Part shown: in pieces, positions 47,602-57,199 of the stretch
How the letters are laid out: each line of letters begins with the position of its first letter
Position numbering within the stretch: position 1 is the first letter of the stretch
DNA from: Shewanella saliphila
Lineage (GTDB): Bacteria > Pseudomonadota > Gammaproteobacteria > Enterobacterales > Shewanellaceae
Assembly: GCF_014648295.1 (NCBI RefSeq)
Contig: NZ_BMQV01000003.1
Coordinates: forward strand, 1-64,000
Length of the DNA stretch: 64,000 nucleotides
Direction of reading: 5' to 3'
Notes under the pieces: generated by a model
What the model was told of the DNA's origin: nothing
The model's database searches: none
The model's input: only the letters and a program-made list of their open reading frames with translations
Translations under genes and position numbers: made by a program

Positions 47602-49257
47602 ATGAAAGTAATTAAATATGTTACCCCTCTGATGTCACTGTGCTTGATTGCTTGTCAAACGACAGACCGACCTGAGCCACAAAACGCTAAATCCACATTG
47701 TCGGAATCAATCCAACAAGCGCAAACTAATGCCAATACAACGCCACCGCCAGCAACGATGCCTGCAGAAGTTCAGCGTGAGTTAAATAGTAATAATGTAT
47801 TAGGGGCAGCAAGAGCGTTACCAGCAGAGCGCCGTTTTGATGTGTCAGCTAATGATGTTGAAGCCAGAGTGTTTTTCCCGAGTCTTGTAAAAGATTCACC
47901 GCTGAGTGTTGCTGTTCATCCGGATGTCACCGGCACGATTTCATTATCGTTAAAAGCGGTTACTTTGTCTGAAGCGTTACAGGTTGTAGAAGACATTTAT
48001 GGTTATGAAGTCAGCCGTCAAGGGCGCATCTTAAGAGTGTTCCCTTCAGGCATGCGCACTGAAACTATTCCATTAAACTACCTGTATATGCAACGCGAAG
48101 GCTTATCGTTAACGTCAGTGAGCTCAGGCCGCATTTCGGATGATAACGACAACTCAAATAGCAGTAGTAATAGCAGCAATAGCTCAAGCAGTAGTTCAAG
48201 TAGCAGTAATAACAATTCAAGTAATAGTGAAAACACCAACGGTACTTTCATCAGTTCAACCACCAAAACTGATTTTTGGGGGGAGCTGCAATCAACATTA
48301 GTGTCAATTATTGGTGAGACGGGAGGCGGGCGTCAGGTGGTTGTTACCCCTCAGGCCGGGTTAGTGACGATTCGGGCTTACCCTAATGAATTACGCCAGG
48401 TTCGCAGTTTCTTGAAAACAGCAGAAAGCCATTTACAACGCCAAGTGATCCTCGAGGCTAAAATTTTAGAAGTGACGTTATCTGATGATTATCAACAAGG
48501 TATTCAATGGGAAAATGTCTTAGGCCATACTGGCAATACTAATATCGACTTTAGTACCTCATCTGGACAAGGTTTAAGTAATACGATTTCATCGATTATC
48601 GGCGGAGTGACATCGATAAATGTTGAGGGTACAGATTTTAGTACTATGATTAGCTTACTCGATACCCAAGGCGATGTAGATGTATTATCGAGCCCACGTG
48701 TTACAGCATCTAACAACCAAAAAGCGGTGATTAAAGTCGGTACTGACGAGTATTTTGTGACTGATGTGTCGACAACTACAGTGTCTTCTACCACAACCGT
48801 AACGACTCCAGATGTCGAGCTGACTCCGTTTTTCTCTGGTATTGCGCTTGATGTAACTCCACAAATTGATGAAAACGGCAATGTGCTTTTGCATGTTCAT
48901 CCGTCGGTGATCGATGTTGAAGAACAAACCAAAACCATTGAAATCAGTGATTCAACATTAGAGCTGCCTCTCGCGCAAAGTGAAATTCGTGAGTCTGACA
49001 CCATTATTCGTGCAGCATCAGGTGATGTCGTTGTTATTGGTGGTTTAATGAAGAGCGAAAACATTGAAACCGAATCGAAAGTGCCTTTATTGGGTGACAT
49101 TCCATTTTTAGGACAGGCATTCACCAGCCGCACTAAATCTAAACAAAAAACAGAATTAATTATTTTACTTAAACCTACAGTGGTTGGCGCGAATACATGG
49201 CGAGATGAGTTAAAGCGCTCACAAGAATTAATTGAGCGTTGGTACCCATCTAACTAA
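47602..49257 (+). CDS. mshL: MSHA outer-membrane secretin MshL
   Basis: A 551-residue lipoprotein secretin, the outer-membrane gate for the MSHA pilus. The lipobox is LIAC with Cys18. An STN-like domain lies at about 75-165, then a Ser/Asn-rich linker (about 182-213), and a secretin domain with VVVTPQAGLVTI, VDVLSSPRVTASNNQKA and VPLLGDIPFLG near the end. AGGATTAG lies before the ATG. It matches the MshL/PilQ/GspD family in length and motif order. Confidence 0.94.
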   Translation: MKVIKYVTPLMSLCLIACQTTDRPEPQNAKSTLSESIQQAQTNANTTPPPATMPAEVQRELNSNNVLGAARALPAERRFDVSANDVEARVFFPSLVKDSPLSVAVHPDVTGTISLSLKAVTLSEALQVVEDIYGYEVSRQGRILRVFPSGMRTETIPLNYLYMQREGLSLTSVSSGRISDDNDNSNSSSNSSNSSSSSSSSSNNNSSNSENTNGTFISSTTKTDFWGELQSTLVSIIGETGGGRQVVVTPQAGLVTIRAYPNELRQVRSFLKTAESHLQRQVILEAKILEVTLSDDYQQGIQWENVLGHTGNTNIDFSTSSGQGLSNTISSIIGGVTSINVEGTDFSTMISLLDTQGDVDVLSSPRVTASNNQKAVIKVGTDEYFVTDVSTTTVSSTTTVTTPDVELTPFFSGIALDVTPQIDENGNVLLHVHPSVIDVEEQTKTIEISDSTLELPLAQSEIRESDTIIRAASGDVVVIGGLMKSENIETESKVPLLGDIPFLGQAFTSRTKSKQKTELIILLKPTVVGANTWRDELKRSQELIERWYPSN

Positions 49258-49286
49258 TGATGGCCAATAACGGAACTTAATTCATT

Positions 49287-50222
49287 ATGTATTTGCAGCA
49301 CTTTGGTATGGGGCAGTTACCATTTACGCTCACCCCTAACACAAGCTTCTTTTTTGGGTTAGCTCCCCATGTAGAGGCCTTGCAAGTGTTGCAAACCGCT
49401 TTAGAAACGGGCGAAGGTTTTATTAAGGTGACTGGCGAGGTAGGCACAGGTAAAACATTAATATGTCGCAAACTACTTAATGATTTACCTGCTCAATATC
49501 ATTGTGCCTATTTACCTAACCCTTATTTGTCTCCCAAAGAATTACGTTTTGCTGTGGCCGGCGAATTAGGACTAAATTTACCTAATAAAATCGATCAACA
49601 GCAATTAACACGACTGATCCATGAGCGGTTACTGGAGCTAAATCATCAAGGGTTTCATGTCTTGTTAGTGCTGGATGAAGCGCAAGCATTACCCGACGAC
49701 AGTATTGAAGCATTACGACTCTTTACCAACTTAGAAACCGAAAGCCGTAAGTTGTTACAAGTGGTGTTATTTGGTCAGCAAGAGTTAGATGAGCGATTGG
49801 CTCAAGCTAAATTTAGGCAGCTACGTCAGCGAATTACCTTTAGTTACCATTTACGGCCATTGAGTTGGGATGAAATTCAGGCCTATATTCAATATCGATT
49901 AGTCACTGCAGGTTATCAGGGCCCTCAGTTATTTAGCGTGAGTGATATTAAGTTGTTGGCGAAAGCGGCTAGGGGGATCCCTCGGTTGGTGAACATCTTA
50001 GCCCACAAAAGTTTATTGTTGTGTTATGGCGAAGGCGCTCAAAAAGTACAAACCAAGCATTGCCGTGCAGCAATTAGAGACACTGAAGATATAAATTTAA
50101 CTGAGCGGTCAGGCTTTTCACGTTCAAGCATGCTAGTTATTATCATGATATTAGTACTCATGCTAACGATAGGATTAACGGATGTCAGCGGTGATTGGTT
50201 AACACGGATAAGTGAGCATTAA
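49287..50222 (+). CDS. mshM: MSHA biogenesis ATPase MshM (ExeA-like)
   Basis: A 311-residue AAA+ ATPase with Walker A GEVGTGKT at 50-57 and Walker B VLLVLDEAQ near 126-134. A C-terminal span (about 282-300) anchors it in the membrane. The family is that of ExeA/GspA, which in type II secretion helps place the secretin in peptidoglycan; here no C-terminal peptidoglycan-binding domain is present. Last base overlaps the next start (TAATG). Confidence 0.92.
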   Translation: MYLQHFGMGQLPFTLTPNTSFFFGLAPHVEALQVLQTALETGEGFIKVTGEVGTGKTLICRKLLNDLPAQYHCAYLPNPYLSPKELRFAVAGELGLNLPNKIDQQQLTRLIHERLLELNHQGFHVLLVLDEAQALPDDSIEALRLFTNLETESRKLLQVVLFGQQELDERLAQAKFRQLRQRITFSYHLRPLSWDEIQAYIQYRLVTAGYQGPQLFSVSDIKLLAKAARGIPRLVNILAHKSLLLCYGEGAQKVQTKHCRAAIRDTEDINLTERSGFSRSSMLVIIMILVLMLTIGLTDVSGDWLTRISEH

Positions 50223-51553
50223 TGAGTGTGATAATAAAAATGCTGCGCGATTTAGAGCAGCGCCAACAACCAGGGGCTGAGCAACCAGAGCTCGAAACAT
50301 CAGCGCCTGAAAATGCACCTTCTCAGCCGAAGGGCGAGTTTGTTCGTCCGCAAGTTCAATATTATCCTACCGAAAAATCTCGTTTGCCTTTACTTGTTAC
50401 TGTGGTGTGTGTGCTTTTATTTATCCCAGCCGTTTGGTATGGGGTGTCAATGTATCAACAAACTGCGCCTACAGCTGAATCGCCATTGATGGCTAATAAT
50501 GCAGATGAGCCATTAACAATAACCGACGACACAGCAACTCAAATTACTCGCGACGTTGAGCCACAAAGCACTGATGTCGAACCCAGCAATAACACTACGT
50601 TACTCGCCAAGCAACAATCGAGCGTGAGTGATAATGCTGAGCCCGATAATGCTTCACCACGTGCAGAAGGTACTTCTGCTGATACACCTTCAACAGCAGC
50701 GTTAGCGCCAGCAACGGCCTCTATTCAGGCTCAAGAACCCATTGAGCAAACAACCAGTACCGATGATGCCAAGCTAATATTAGCGGCGACAAGCCAACCC
50801 ACTACAGAAGATGTTATTCAGGTTGCCAAGGTGGTTGAAACACTTATCGTGGCGAAAGACACGCCTACGGTTCAACCGGTAGTCTCGCCGGTTAACGCAC
50901 CTCAAAGCAGCCCTAAAATAGCGCAAACCTCATCGTCTTCAAATGCTATGACGGTAAAAGAGGTGGTGATCAGCAAAGCCGAAATGGCGCAGTTACAATA
51001 CCGCAAGGCAACCGATGCTGAAAATGCACAACGGTTAGAAGAAGCCGCCAGTTTTTATTTAGAAGCCATTATATTGCAGCCGAGCTTACACAAAGCGCGT
51101 AAGCAACTGGTGGCGATTTATTACGGACAAAACAACACCACAACCGCTATGCGCTTGTTAGAAAGTGGTATTAGTATGTTTCCGCAAGAGTGGGAGTTTT
51201 ATGTGATTTTGTCGCGACTTCAAACTGAAACAAAATCCTTTGATAGTGCCCAAACAACCTTAGCGATGATCCCCGACAATTCTAGTTGGGCGCGTGACAA
51301 GTGGGTTGCGCAAACTGAGTTAGCCCAAAATACACAAGATTTTGTGTTAGCTGAACAAGCGTATCGTCAATTATTACAAGCCGAATCGACGCAAGCGCGC
51401 TGGTGGATGGGCCTGGGTTATGCATTAGATTCCCAACAAAAATATATTCCAGCGGCTCAGGCTTATCGCTCTGCATTAAGTTATGAAGGATTATCAACCT
51501 CAGCGATGGACTTTATTGAAAACAGATTAGCTCAGCTAGGAGAAACACGATGA
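50222..51553 (+). CDS. mshN: MSHA biogenesis TPR protein MshN
   Basis: A 443-residue bitopic protein: short cytoplasmic start MSVIIKMLRDLEQRQ, membrane span about 60-77, a long Ala/Thr/Pro-rich periplasmic linker (about 80-240), then tetratricopeptide repeats (about 255-440, with SFYLEAIILQPSLHKARKQL and a YRSALSYEGL motif). This resembles GspB/PilF-type scaffold roles. In Vibrio mshN lies at the same place. It ends in an ATGA overlap with mshE. Confidence 0.9.
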   Translation: MSVIIKMLRDLEQRQQPGAEQPELETSAPENAPSQPKGEFVRPQVQYYPTEKSRLPLLVTVVCVLLFIPAVWYGVSMYQQTAPTAESPLMANNADEPLTITDDTATQITRDVEPQSTDVEPSNNTTLLAKQQSSVSDNAEPDNASPRAEGTSADTPSTAALAPATASIQAQEPIEQTTSTDDAKLILAATSQPTTEDVIQVAKVVETLIVAKDTPTVQPVVSPVNAPQSSPKIAQTSSSSNAMTVKEVVISKAEMAQLQYRKATDAENAQRLEEAASFYLEAIILQPSLHKARKQLVAIYYGQNNTTTAMRLLESGISMFPQEWEFYVILSRLQTETKSFDSAQTTLAMIPDNSSWARDKWVAQTELAQNTQDFVLAEQAYRQLLQAESTQARWWMGLGYALDSQQKYIPAAQAYRSALSYEGLSTSAMDFIENRLAQLGETR

Positions 51554-53310
51554 AACCTAAATTGAAGATGCGCTTAGGTGACCTTCTAGTACAAGAGCTG
51601 ATTATTAGCGAAGCGCAATTGCAACAGGCGCTGACCGAGCAGCGTAACAGTGGTAAAAAACTGGGTCGTACGTTAATCGACTTAAAATACATTACCGAAG
51701 TTCAACTGCTCAAGTTTTTGTCTCAGCAGCTAAATTTACCTTATTTGGACATTAGTCGTCGGCCAATCCCTGCCGAAGTGGTTAATATTTTACCTGAGGT
51801 GCAAGCACGCCGTTATCGTGCCTTAGTGGTTGAAAGCGGTCCTGACCATGTGCTGATTGCCATGAGTGACCCTGCTGATTTGCAAGCCATTGATAATTTA
51901 GAAATCTTGGTCGCTCCTAAGCAATTGATGCTTGCGGTGGCGCCCGAGCAACAATTATTAGATGCGTTTGATAACTTATATCGCCGTACAGGGCAAATTG
52001 CCGAAATTGCCGGCAAGCTTGAAGAAGAATATGCCGCTGATGACATGTTCGACCTTAATGGCTTAACAGAAGGCGACAGTGATAATGAAACCACGGTGGT
52101 TAAGTTATTACAGTCTATTTTTGAAGATGCGGTGCAAATGCGTGCGTCGGATATTCATATCGAGCCGGGTGAAAAAGTATTGCGTATTCGCCAGCGTATT
52201 GATGGTCAGTTGCACGAAAATACCCTTGGTGAAGTCAATATTGCTGCCGCCCTGGTATTGCGCCTTAAGTTAATGGCTGGTTTAGATATTTCTGAAAAAC
52301 GTATGCCGCAAGATGGCCGTTTTCATATTGAAATTAAAGGTCATAAAATCGATGTGCGTATGTCGACCATGCCCATTTACCATGGCGAATCAGTGGTAAT
52401 GCGTTTGTTAGACCAAACCACTGGACTGCGCACCTTAGATGAAACCGGTATGCCTCCGCATATTGTGGCGCGGATCCGTAAACAAATTAAGCGCCCTCAC
52501 GGAATGTTATTGGTGACAGGACCTACGGGTAGCGGTAAAACCACAACGCTGTACGGTATTCTTAGCGAGTTAAACACGCCCGACAGAAAGATCATTACCG
52601 TTGAAGACCCGGTGGAATATCAATTACCGCGTATTAACCAGGTACAAGTTAATCATAAAATTGGTTTAAACTTTTCCAATGTGTTGCGTACCACTTTGCG
52701 TCAAGATCCCGATATCATCATGGTGGGGGAGATGCGTGACCAAGAAACGGTTGAAATTGGTTTACGAGGTGCGTTAACCGGTCACTTTGTGTTATCAACA
52801 CTGCATACTAATGACGCCGTAACCAGTGCTTTGAGATTACTCGACATGGGGGCTGCCAGCTATTTAGTTGCCAGCGCACTTAGAGTGATTATTGCGCAGC
52901 GATTGGTTCGCCGTGTATGTCAAAACTGCGCCGTGGCGTACCAGCCTAATGCATCAGAGCGCAGCTGGCTTGAGAGTGTGACCCAAAAAGACATGACAAC
53001 TGCAACCTTTAAAGTGGGCAGTGGTTGTCAAACCTGTAATGGTTCTGGTTATCGTGGCCGAATTGGTATTTTTGAAATATTAGAGCTCGATGAAAACATG
53101 ATCGACGCCATGCGAACCGGTAACCCGCAAGACTTTGCCCGCGCCGCATTGCGCAGCCCAAACTTTATTCCGTTAGCGCAGTCGGCCATGGAGTATTTAT
53201 TTCAAGGCACCACCACGTTAGAAGAAGTCGCCAAATTAGTTGAAGATGTCAGCGAGTCAGCTGTTGCTTTATCAGTTGATATTACTAGTCAATCAGGCCT
53301 TGGGGCATAA
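51550..53310 (+). CDS. mshE: MSHA assembly ATPase MshE with c-di-GMP-binding N-domain
   Basis: MshE is the extension motor of the MSHA pilus. The N-terminal MshEN domain shows both c-di-GMP motifs in tandem: RLGDLLVQ...ISEAQLQQAL..Q at about 8-31 and a similar KLGRTLID...ITEVQLLKFL..Q from about 37. Walker A GPTGSGKT lies at 324-331, followed by Asp and Walker B boxes, and a zinc tetracysteine at Cys457, 460, 494 and 497. Length 586 is normal. In relatives, c-di-GMP binding here drives MSHA pilus assembly; the tandem motif implies the same. Confidence 0.95.
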   Translation: MKPKLKMRLGDLLVQELIISEAQLQQALTEQRNSGKKLGRTLIDLKYITEVQLLKFLSQQLNLPYLDISRRPIPAEVVNILPEVQARRYRALVVESGPDHVLIAMSDPADLQAIDNLEILVAPKQLMLAVAPEQQLLDAFDNLYRRTGQIAEIAGKLEEEYAADDMFDLNGLTEGDSDNETTVVKLLQSIFEDAVQMRASDIHIEPGEKVLRIRQRIDGQLHENTLGEVNIAAALVLRLKLMAGLDISEKRMPQDGRFHIEIKGHKIDVRMSTMPIYHGESVVMRLLDQTTGLRTLDETGMPPHIVARIRKQIKRPHGMLLVTGPTGSGKTTTLYGILSELNTPDRKIITVEDPVEYQLPRINQVQVNHKIGLNFSNVLRTTLRQDPDIIMVGEMRDQETVEIGLRGALTGHFVLSTLHTNDAVTSALRLLDMGAASYLVASALRVIIAQRLVRRVCQNCAVAYQPNASERSWLESVTQKDMTTATFKVGSGCQTCNGSGYRGRIGIFEILELDENMIDAMRTGNPQDFARAALRSPNFIPLAQSAMEYLFQGTTTLEEVAKLVEDVSESAVALSVDITSQSGLGA

Positions 53311-53312
53311 CG

Positions 53313-54527
53313 ATGCCAACGTATCAATATCGAGGGCGTAATGCTCAGGGAAAGGCGGTGACTGCTCAAGTGGAGTCAGCCGATGAAAGCGCTGCGGCAG
53401 ATTTATTATTGTCGCGCGGCATTATCCCGTTAGAGCTAAATGAGGTTAAGACTAAACAATCGTTTTCAATGGCATTGTTTCAGAACCGAGTCTCATTAGA
53501 AGAGTTGCAAATTTTTACCCGGCAAATGTACTCGTTAACGCGTTCAGGTATTCCAATTTTACGCGCCATTGCAGGCTTGTCTGAGACCACACATTCACAC
53601 CGAATGAAACAGGCGTTAGATGATATCTCTGAGCAGTTAACCTCGGGCAGACCTTTATCTTCAGCGATGAACCAACACCCCGATGTGTTTGATTCGTTGT
53701 TTGTATCGATGATCCATGTGGGTGAAAACACCGGTAAATTGGAAGATGCATTTATTCAGTTGTCGCATTATATTGAGCGCGAGCAAGAAACTCGCCGCCG
53801 TATTAAAGCGGCAATGCGTTACCCTGTCTTCGTTCTTATTGCGATTACCATCGCGATGGTGATCCTCAATATTATGGTGATCCCCAAATTTGCTGATATG
53901 TTTTCGCGCTTTGGGGCCGATTTACCCTGGGCCACTAAAATCCTCATCAGCACTTCTAATCTATTTGTTAATTATTGGCCGCATATGCTGGTGGTATTAA
54001 TTGGGGTCATTGTCGGGGTCCGTTATTGGCACCATACCGATAAAGGCCAAAAGCAATGGGATTTATGGAAGTTACATATTCCTGTGGTGGGATCGATCAT
54101 TGAGCGATCTACTTTGTCGCGTTATTGCCGAAGCTTTTCCATGATGCTCAGTGCTGGCGTGCCAATGACTCAAGCATTAAGTTTGGTTGCTGATGCAGTT
54201 GATAACGCTTATATGCATGACAAAATTGTGGGTATGCGCCGTGGTATTGAATCTGGTGAGTCGATGCTAAGGGTTTCAAATAGTAGCCATTTGTTTACGC
54301 CTTTAGTGTTGCAAATGGTGGCTGTTGGTGAAGAAACCGGTCAAATCGATCAGCTATTAAATGATGCGGCCGATTTTTATGAGGGTGAAGTCGACTACGA
54401 CTTAAAAAATCTTACCGCAAAATTAGAGCCTATTTTAATCGGATTTGTCGCGGTTATCGTACTTATTCTTGCGCTAGGCATCTATCTACCTATGTGGGAC
54501 ATGCTAAAAGTGGTTAAAGGTGGTTAA
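53313..54527 (+). CDS. mshG: MSHA inner-membrane platform protein MshG (PilC-like)
   Basis: A 404-residue platform protein of the GspF/PilC family: N-terminal PTYQYRGRNAQGKAV, two GspF domains containing RQMYSLTRSGIPILRAI and RSFSMMLSAGVPMTQAL, membrane spans near 170-190 and 215-240, and the C-terminal VLILALGIYLPMWDM. It lies 2 bp after mshE and functions with it. The sequence clearly differs from PilC at 3554, consistent with a dedicated MSHA platform. Confidence 0.95.
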   Translation: MPTYQYRGRNAQGKAVTAQVESADESAAADLLLSRGIIPLELNEVKTKQSFSMALFQNRVSLEELQIFTRQMYSLTRSGIPILRAIAGLSETTHSHRMKQALDDISEQLTSGRPLSSAMNQHPDVFDSLFVSMIHVGENTGKLEDAFIQLSHYIEREQETRRRIKAAMRYPVFVLIAITIAMVILNIMVIPKFADMFSRFGADLPWATKILISTSNLFVNYWPHMLVVLIGVIVGVRYWHHTDKGQKQWDLWKLHIPVVGSIIERSTLSRYCRSFSMMLSAGVPMTQALSLVADAVDNAYMHDKIVGMRRGIESGESMLRVSNSSHLFTPLVLQMVAVGEETGQIDQLLNDAADFYEGEVDYDLKNLTAKLEPILIGFVAVIVLILALGIYLPMWDMLKVVKGG

Positions 54528-54559
54528 ATTACAGGGCCTTTGGCTTATTGGGTAACAGT

Positions 54560-55144
54560 ATGTTAAGTCAGCAAAAAGCCGATGATGACTTACTTAAAGT
54601 CTATGGCAAGGTGATAGCAATCGTGGTGTTGATTATTTTGGTGGGCATCTTAGGTGGCCGCTATGTCAACACTGCGCCAAATTTAACTAGCCAAGGCTTG
54701 GCCTTTGAACATAATCGACTTTTAAATGTCTTAGCTATGGTACGCAGCCAATGGTTAGCTTCAGGAAGACCGAACAAGATGTTATTGTCTTGGTACGATA
54801 TGGCACCAAATGTGCAGGCACAAGATAAGCCCAATTATAATGCGGAATCGTCAAAAAATGGACGATTGGATGCTTCAGCGCAAATAGACAATACCGACGC
54901 TGAGTTAGTCGGCACTAATAATTGGATTCAATTGTCATCAAACGGTTGGCCTTTGGTTGAAACCTATGATGAAAACGGTTGTAGGCAGCTATGGCAGCAA
55001 TTGCTGGCAATAGACGTAAATGAGCTAGGGTTAACGGTGGTTTATCAAGCAGAAGATAAAGTTTGTCGTTTTACTTCTGCCAATCAAGCCAGTCTAAGCT
55101 ACCAGTTACAAACCGGCAGAATCATTTATTTAGCGGCTGAGTAG
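54560..55144 (+). CDS. mshF: MSHA biogenesis protein MshF
   Basis: A 194-residue bitopic protein with one N-terminal span (about 21-38, IAIVVLIILVGILGGRYV) and a hydrophilic periplasmic part. MshF proteins have no motif I recognise and are identified by position between mshG and mshB. The ATG at 54560 is preferred over a TTG 12 bp upstream, but no strong ribosome binding site supports either. About 160 bp separates it from mshB, where a new transcription unit may begin. Confidence 0.78.
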   Translation: MLSQQKADDDLLKVYGKVIAIVVLIILVGILGGRYVNTAPNLTSQGLAFEHNRLLNVLAMVRSQWLASGRPNKMLLSWYDMAPNVQAQDKPNYNAESSKNGRLDASAQIDNTDAELVGTNNWIQLSSNGWPLVETYDENGCRQLWQQLLAIDVNELGLTVVYQAEDKVCRFTSANQASLSYQLQTGRIIYLAAE

Positions 55145-55213
55145 TAAAAAAGTCTACCCTAGGTGTTAAAATTTTAATAAGCTGCTAATATCTGACAAGT
55201 TATGGCAGCACTA

Positions 55214-55261
55214 TTAGTAAAAAGACTAGCAAAAAGATTAGCAACAAGATTAGCAACAAGA
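55214..55261. repeat. Four-unit 12-bp tandem repeat before mshB
   Basis: TTAGTAAAAAGA, CTAGCAAAAAGA and two copies of TTAGCAACAAGA follow each other between mshF and mshB, ending 43 bp before the mshB start. It lies where the mshB promoter or leader should be. Confidence 0.85.
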
Positions 55262-55303
55262 GTGTTATTTTTGTTGCAAATACATTTAAATGAGTGAGGT
55301 ATT

Positions 55304-55909
55304 ATGAAAGTTAAACAACAAGGTTTTTCATTAATCGAGTTGGTCATTGTGATTGTGATTTTGGGATTATTAGCGGCAACCGCTATTCCTCGCTTTTTAA
55401 ATGTAACTGACGATGCAGAAGACGCAAGCGTAGATGGTGTTGCAGGTGGTTTAGCGACAGCAGTAAGCTTTGTGCGTGCACAGTGGGAAGTCGATGGTCG
55501 TCGTAACACGAGTGTGGTTCTCGATGGCACAACCATCTCTTTAGACTCGCGTTTTGGTTTCCCAACAGGCACAACCAATACAAGTGCAACAGCGATGAAC
55601 ACTACTCGATGCCAAGAAGTGTTTGACTCGGTATTACAAAATGCGCCAAGAAACGTATTTGTGACTCAAGATGCAAGCGATGTACGTTATACCGTGAGTG
55701 TTCAAGATGGCGCGGGTGGATCATCAACCAGTATTGATGGTGCAACCGTAAACAACCTTGATGTATGTGTATATCATCAAGTCGCCTCATTAGCTTTAGA
55801 TCAAACAAGTGGTGTGGCTACACCAACACCAGATTTAACGACTGACGGTGCTAAAGGCGTGACATACAACCCAGGTACTGGACAAGTCGTTGCTTTTAGC
55901 AACAACTAA
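55304..55909 (+). CDS. mshB: MSHA minor pilin MshB
   Basis: A 201-residue type IV prepilin. Leader MKVKQQG is cut before Phe8 (FSLIELVIVIVILGLLAA) and Glu5 of the mature protein is present. A short C-terminal segment contains CQEVF and VCVYH cysteines. The name follows position directly before mshA. GTGAGG lies before the ATG. It probably opens the structural operon mshBACDOPQ. Confidence 0.9.
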   Translation: MKVKQQGFSLIELVIVIVILGLLAATAIPRFLNVTDDAEDASVDGVAGGLATAVSFVRAQWEVDGRRNTSVVLDGTTISLDSRFGFPTGTTNTSATAMNTTRCQEVFDSVLQNAPRNVFVTQDASDVRYTVSVQDGAGGSSTSIDGATVNNLDVCVYHQVASLALDQTSGVATPTPDLTTDGAKGVTYNPGTGQVVAFSNN

Positions 55910-55932
55910 TTTATTAACCACCCAATCGATTG

Positions 55933-55950
55933 ATCCATTCATCAATGGAT
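55933..55950 (+). other. Stem-loop between mshB and mshA
   Basis: ATCCATT (55933-55939) pairs with AATGGAT (55944-55950) around CATC in the 71-bp gap before mshA. No T run follows, so it is more likely an RNA-processing or stability element than a terminator. Confidence 0.5.
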
Positions 55951-55980
55951 AGAGATTTATATTAATAGAGGTATTTTTAT

Positions 55981-56493
55981 ATGCAAAAGCAACAAGGTTT
56001 TACATTAATCGAATTAGTGGTTGTGATCATTATTCTCGGCATTTTAGCGGTAACAGCAGCACCTAAGTTTATTAACTTACAAGGCGATGCACGTGTTTCT
56101 GCGTTAAGTGGTATGAAAGCGGCAATTCAAGGTGCGAATACCCTTGTTTATTCGAAAGCGGCTTTAGCGGGTGAAGAGAAAACAGCTAAAGCAGATTCTC
56201 CATCTGTTGATCTAGGAACAGGCACGAATGCTGTGACTCAATATGGATATCTACAAGGTCTTCAAGCTGAGCTAGAAAATGCGTTGGATGTTACTTTCAA
56301 TGTAGGTACTAGCGATGAAGATTCTACTGTTGCAACAGACAATGGTGCTGATTGGACAATCTTTGTTGATAGCGGAGTCGCTACTATTTGGCAAGTAGGT
56401 GCGCCAGACGCATGTAAGTTGACGTATACAGAAGCTTCAAGCGCTACAGTGCTACCAAAATATGTAGCAGAAACAAATCCTGATAATTGCTAA
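55981..56493 (+). CDS. mshA: MSHA major pilin MshA
   Basis: The main subunit of the mannose-sensitive haemagglutinin pilus. The 170-residue precursor has the short leader MQKQQG cut before Phe7 ([18 protein letters not shown]), with Glu5 present. Cys145 and Cys170 bound the C-terminal disulfide loop. A strong terminator follows 17 bp after the stop, so MshA can be made in excess over the minor pilins downstream. AGAGGTATTTTTAT gives a ribosome binding site. Confidence 0.93.
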   Translation: MQKQQGFTLIELVVVIIILGILAVTAAPKFINLQGDARVSALSGMKAAIQGANTLVYSKAALAGEEKTAKADSPSVDLGTGTNAVTQYGYLQGLQAELENALDVTFNVGTSDEDSTVATDNGADWTIFVDSGVATIWQVGAPDACKLTYTEASSATVLPKYVAETNPDNC

Positions 56494-56510
56494 TATATTC
56501 TCTAATTACT

Positions 56511-56537
56511 AAAACCTGCTTCGGCAGGTTTTTTTTT
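56511..56537 (+). terminator. Terminator after mshA
   Basis: AAAACCTGC and GCAGGTTTT pair around a TTCG tetraloop and run into TTTTTTT. It probably limits expression of mshCDOPQ. Confidence 0.93.
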
Positions 56538-56719
56538 GAGTTTGTATCAATAAAAATCAGCCTTTACTTCAATGGCTAACCAGGCTAATACACAAATAAG
56601 CAGACAATATTGACTGTTTTTGCCATACTGAATCAGCTAGTATAAGTCTCTGACACTCTTATGGTTTAGTTCGACTTAGTGTCAAAATGTTTAGCGGTGA
56701 AATAGAGGGTACCATCTAC

Positions 56720-57199
56720 GTGAGTCAGCAGCGCAAGGTTCAACTTGGTTTTACCCTGGTTGAATTAGTTACCACCATTATCTTGATTGGTATTATTGCC
56801 GTGGCGGTGTTACCGCGCCTATTTTCTGCTTCATCCTACAGTGCTTACACCCTGCGTAATGAGTTTATTAGCGAGTTAAGACACGTACAGTTAAAAGCCA
56901 TTCAAAATACCGATCAATGTTATCAACTCGATGTCAGCGCCAGTGGTTATACCTTGCGTTACTTTAATGACCGCATTGGCAACAGTTGCAGCGATGTGTT
57001 TCGTGAGGAGCAGCCCCAAAGCTTTAGTGCCAATGCTTATATCACCCTAGCCAGTGATGCTAGCCAGGTGTTTTCAATTACGTTTGACAGCCTTGGGCGA
57101 ATGATTTCTCCTGCGTGTTCTGGCCATTGCTTTAATGCGGTGGCAGATGAAACCTTAGCTATCGCGGTGGAGTCTGAGGGGTATATTTATGCTCAATAA
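56720..57199 (+). CDS. mshC: MSHA minor pilin MshC
   Basis: A minor prepilin. The GTG at 56720 is chosen, giving 159 residues with a 10-residue leader (VSQQRKVQLG) before FTLVELVTTI; GAGGG lies 11 bp upstream. An ATG at 56687 would make an unusually long leader. Cysteines pair near the C-terminus (CSGHC). Homologous in place to Vibrio mshC. It overlaps mshD by 11 bp. Confidence 0.88.
   Translation: MSQQRKVQLGFTLVELVTTIILIGIIAVAVLPRLFSASSYSAYTLRNEFISELRHVQLKAIQNTDQCYQLDVSASGYTLRYFNDRIGNSCSDVFREEQPQSFSANAYITLASDASQVFSITFDSLGRMISPACSGHCFNAVADETLAIAVESEGYIYAQ

Noticed and set aside
48078..48266. Antisense leucine-rich frame opposite mshL
   Set aside because: It is the complement of the Ser/Asn-rich linker and has no support as a gene.
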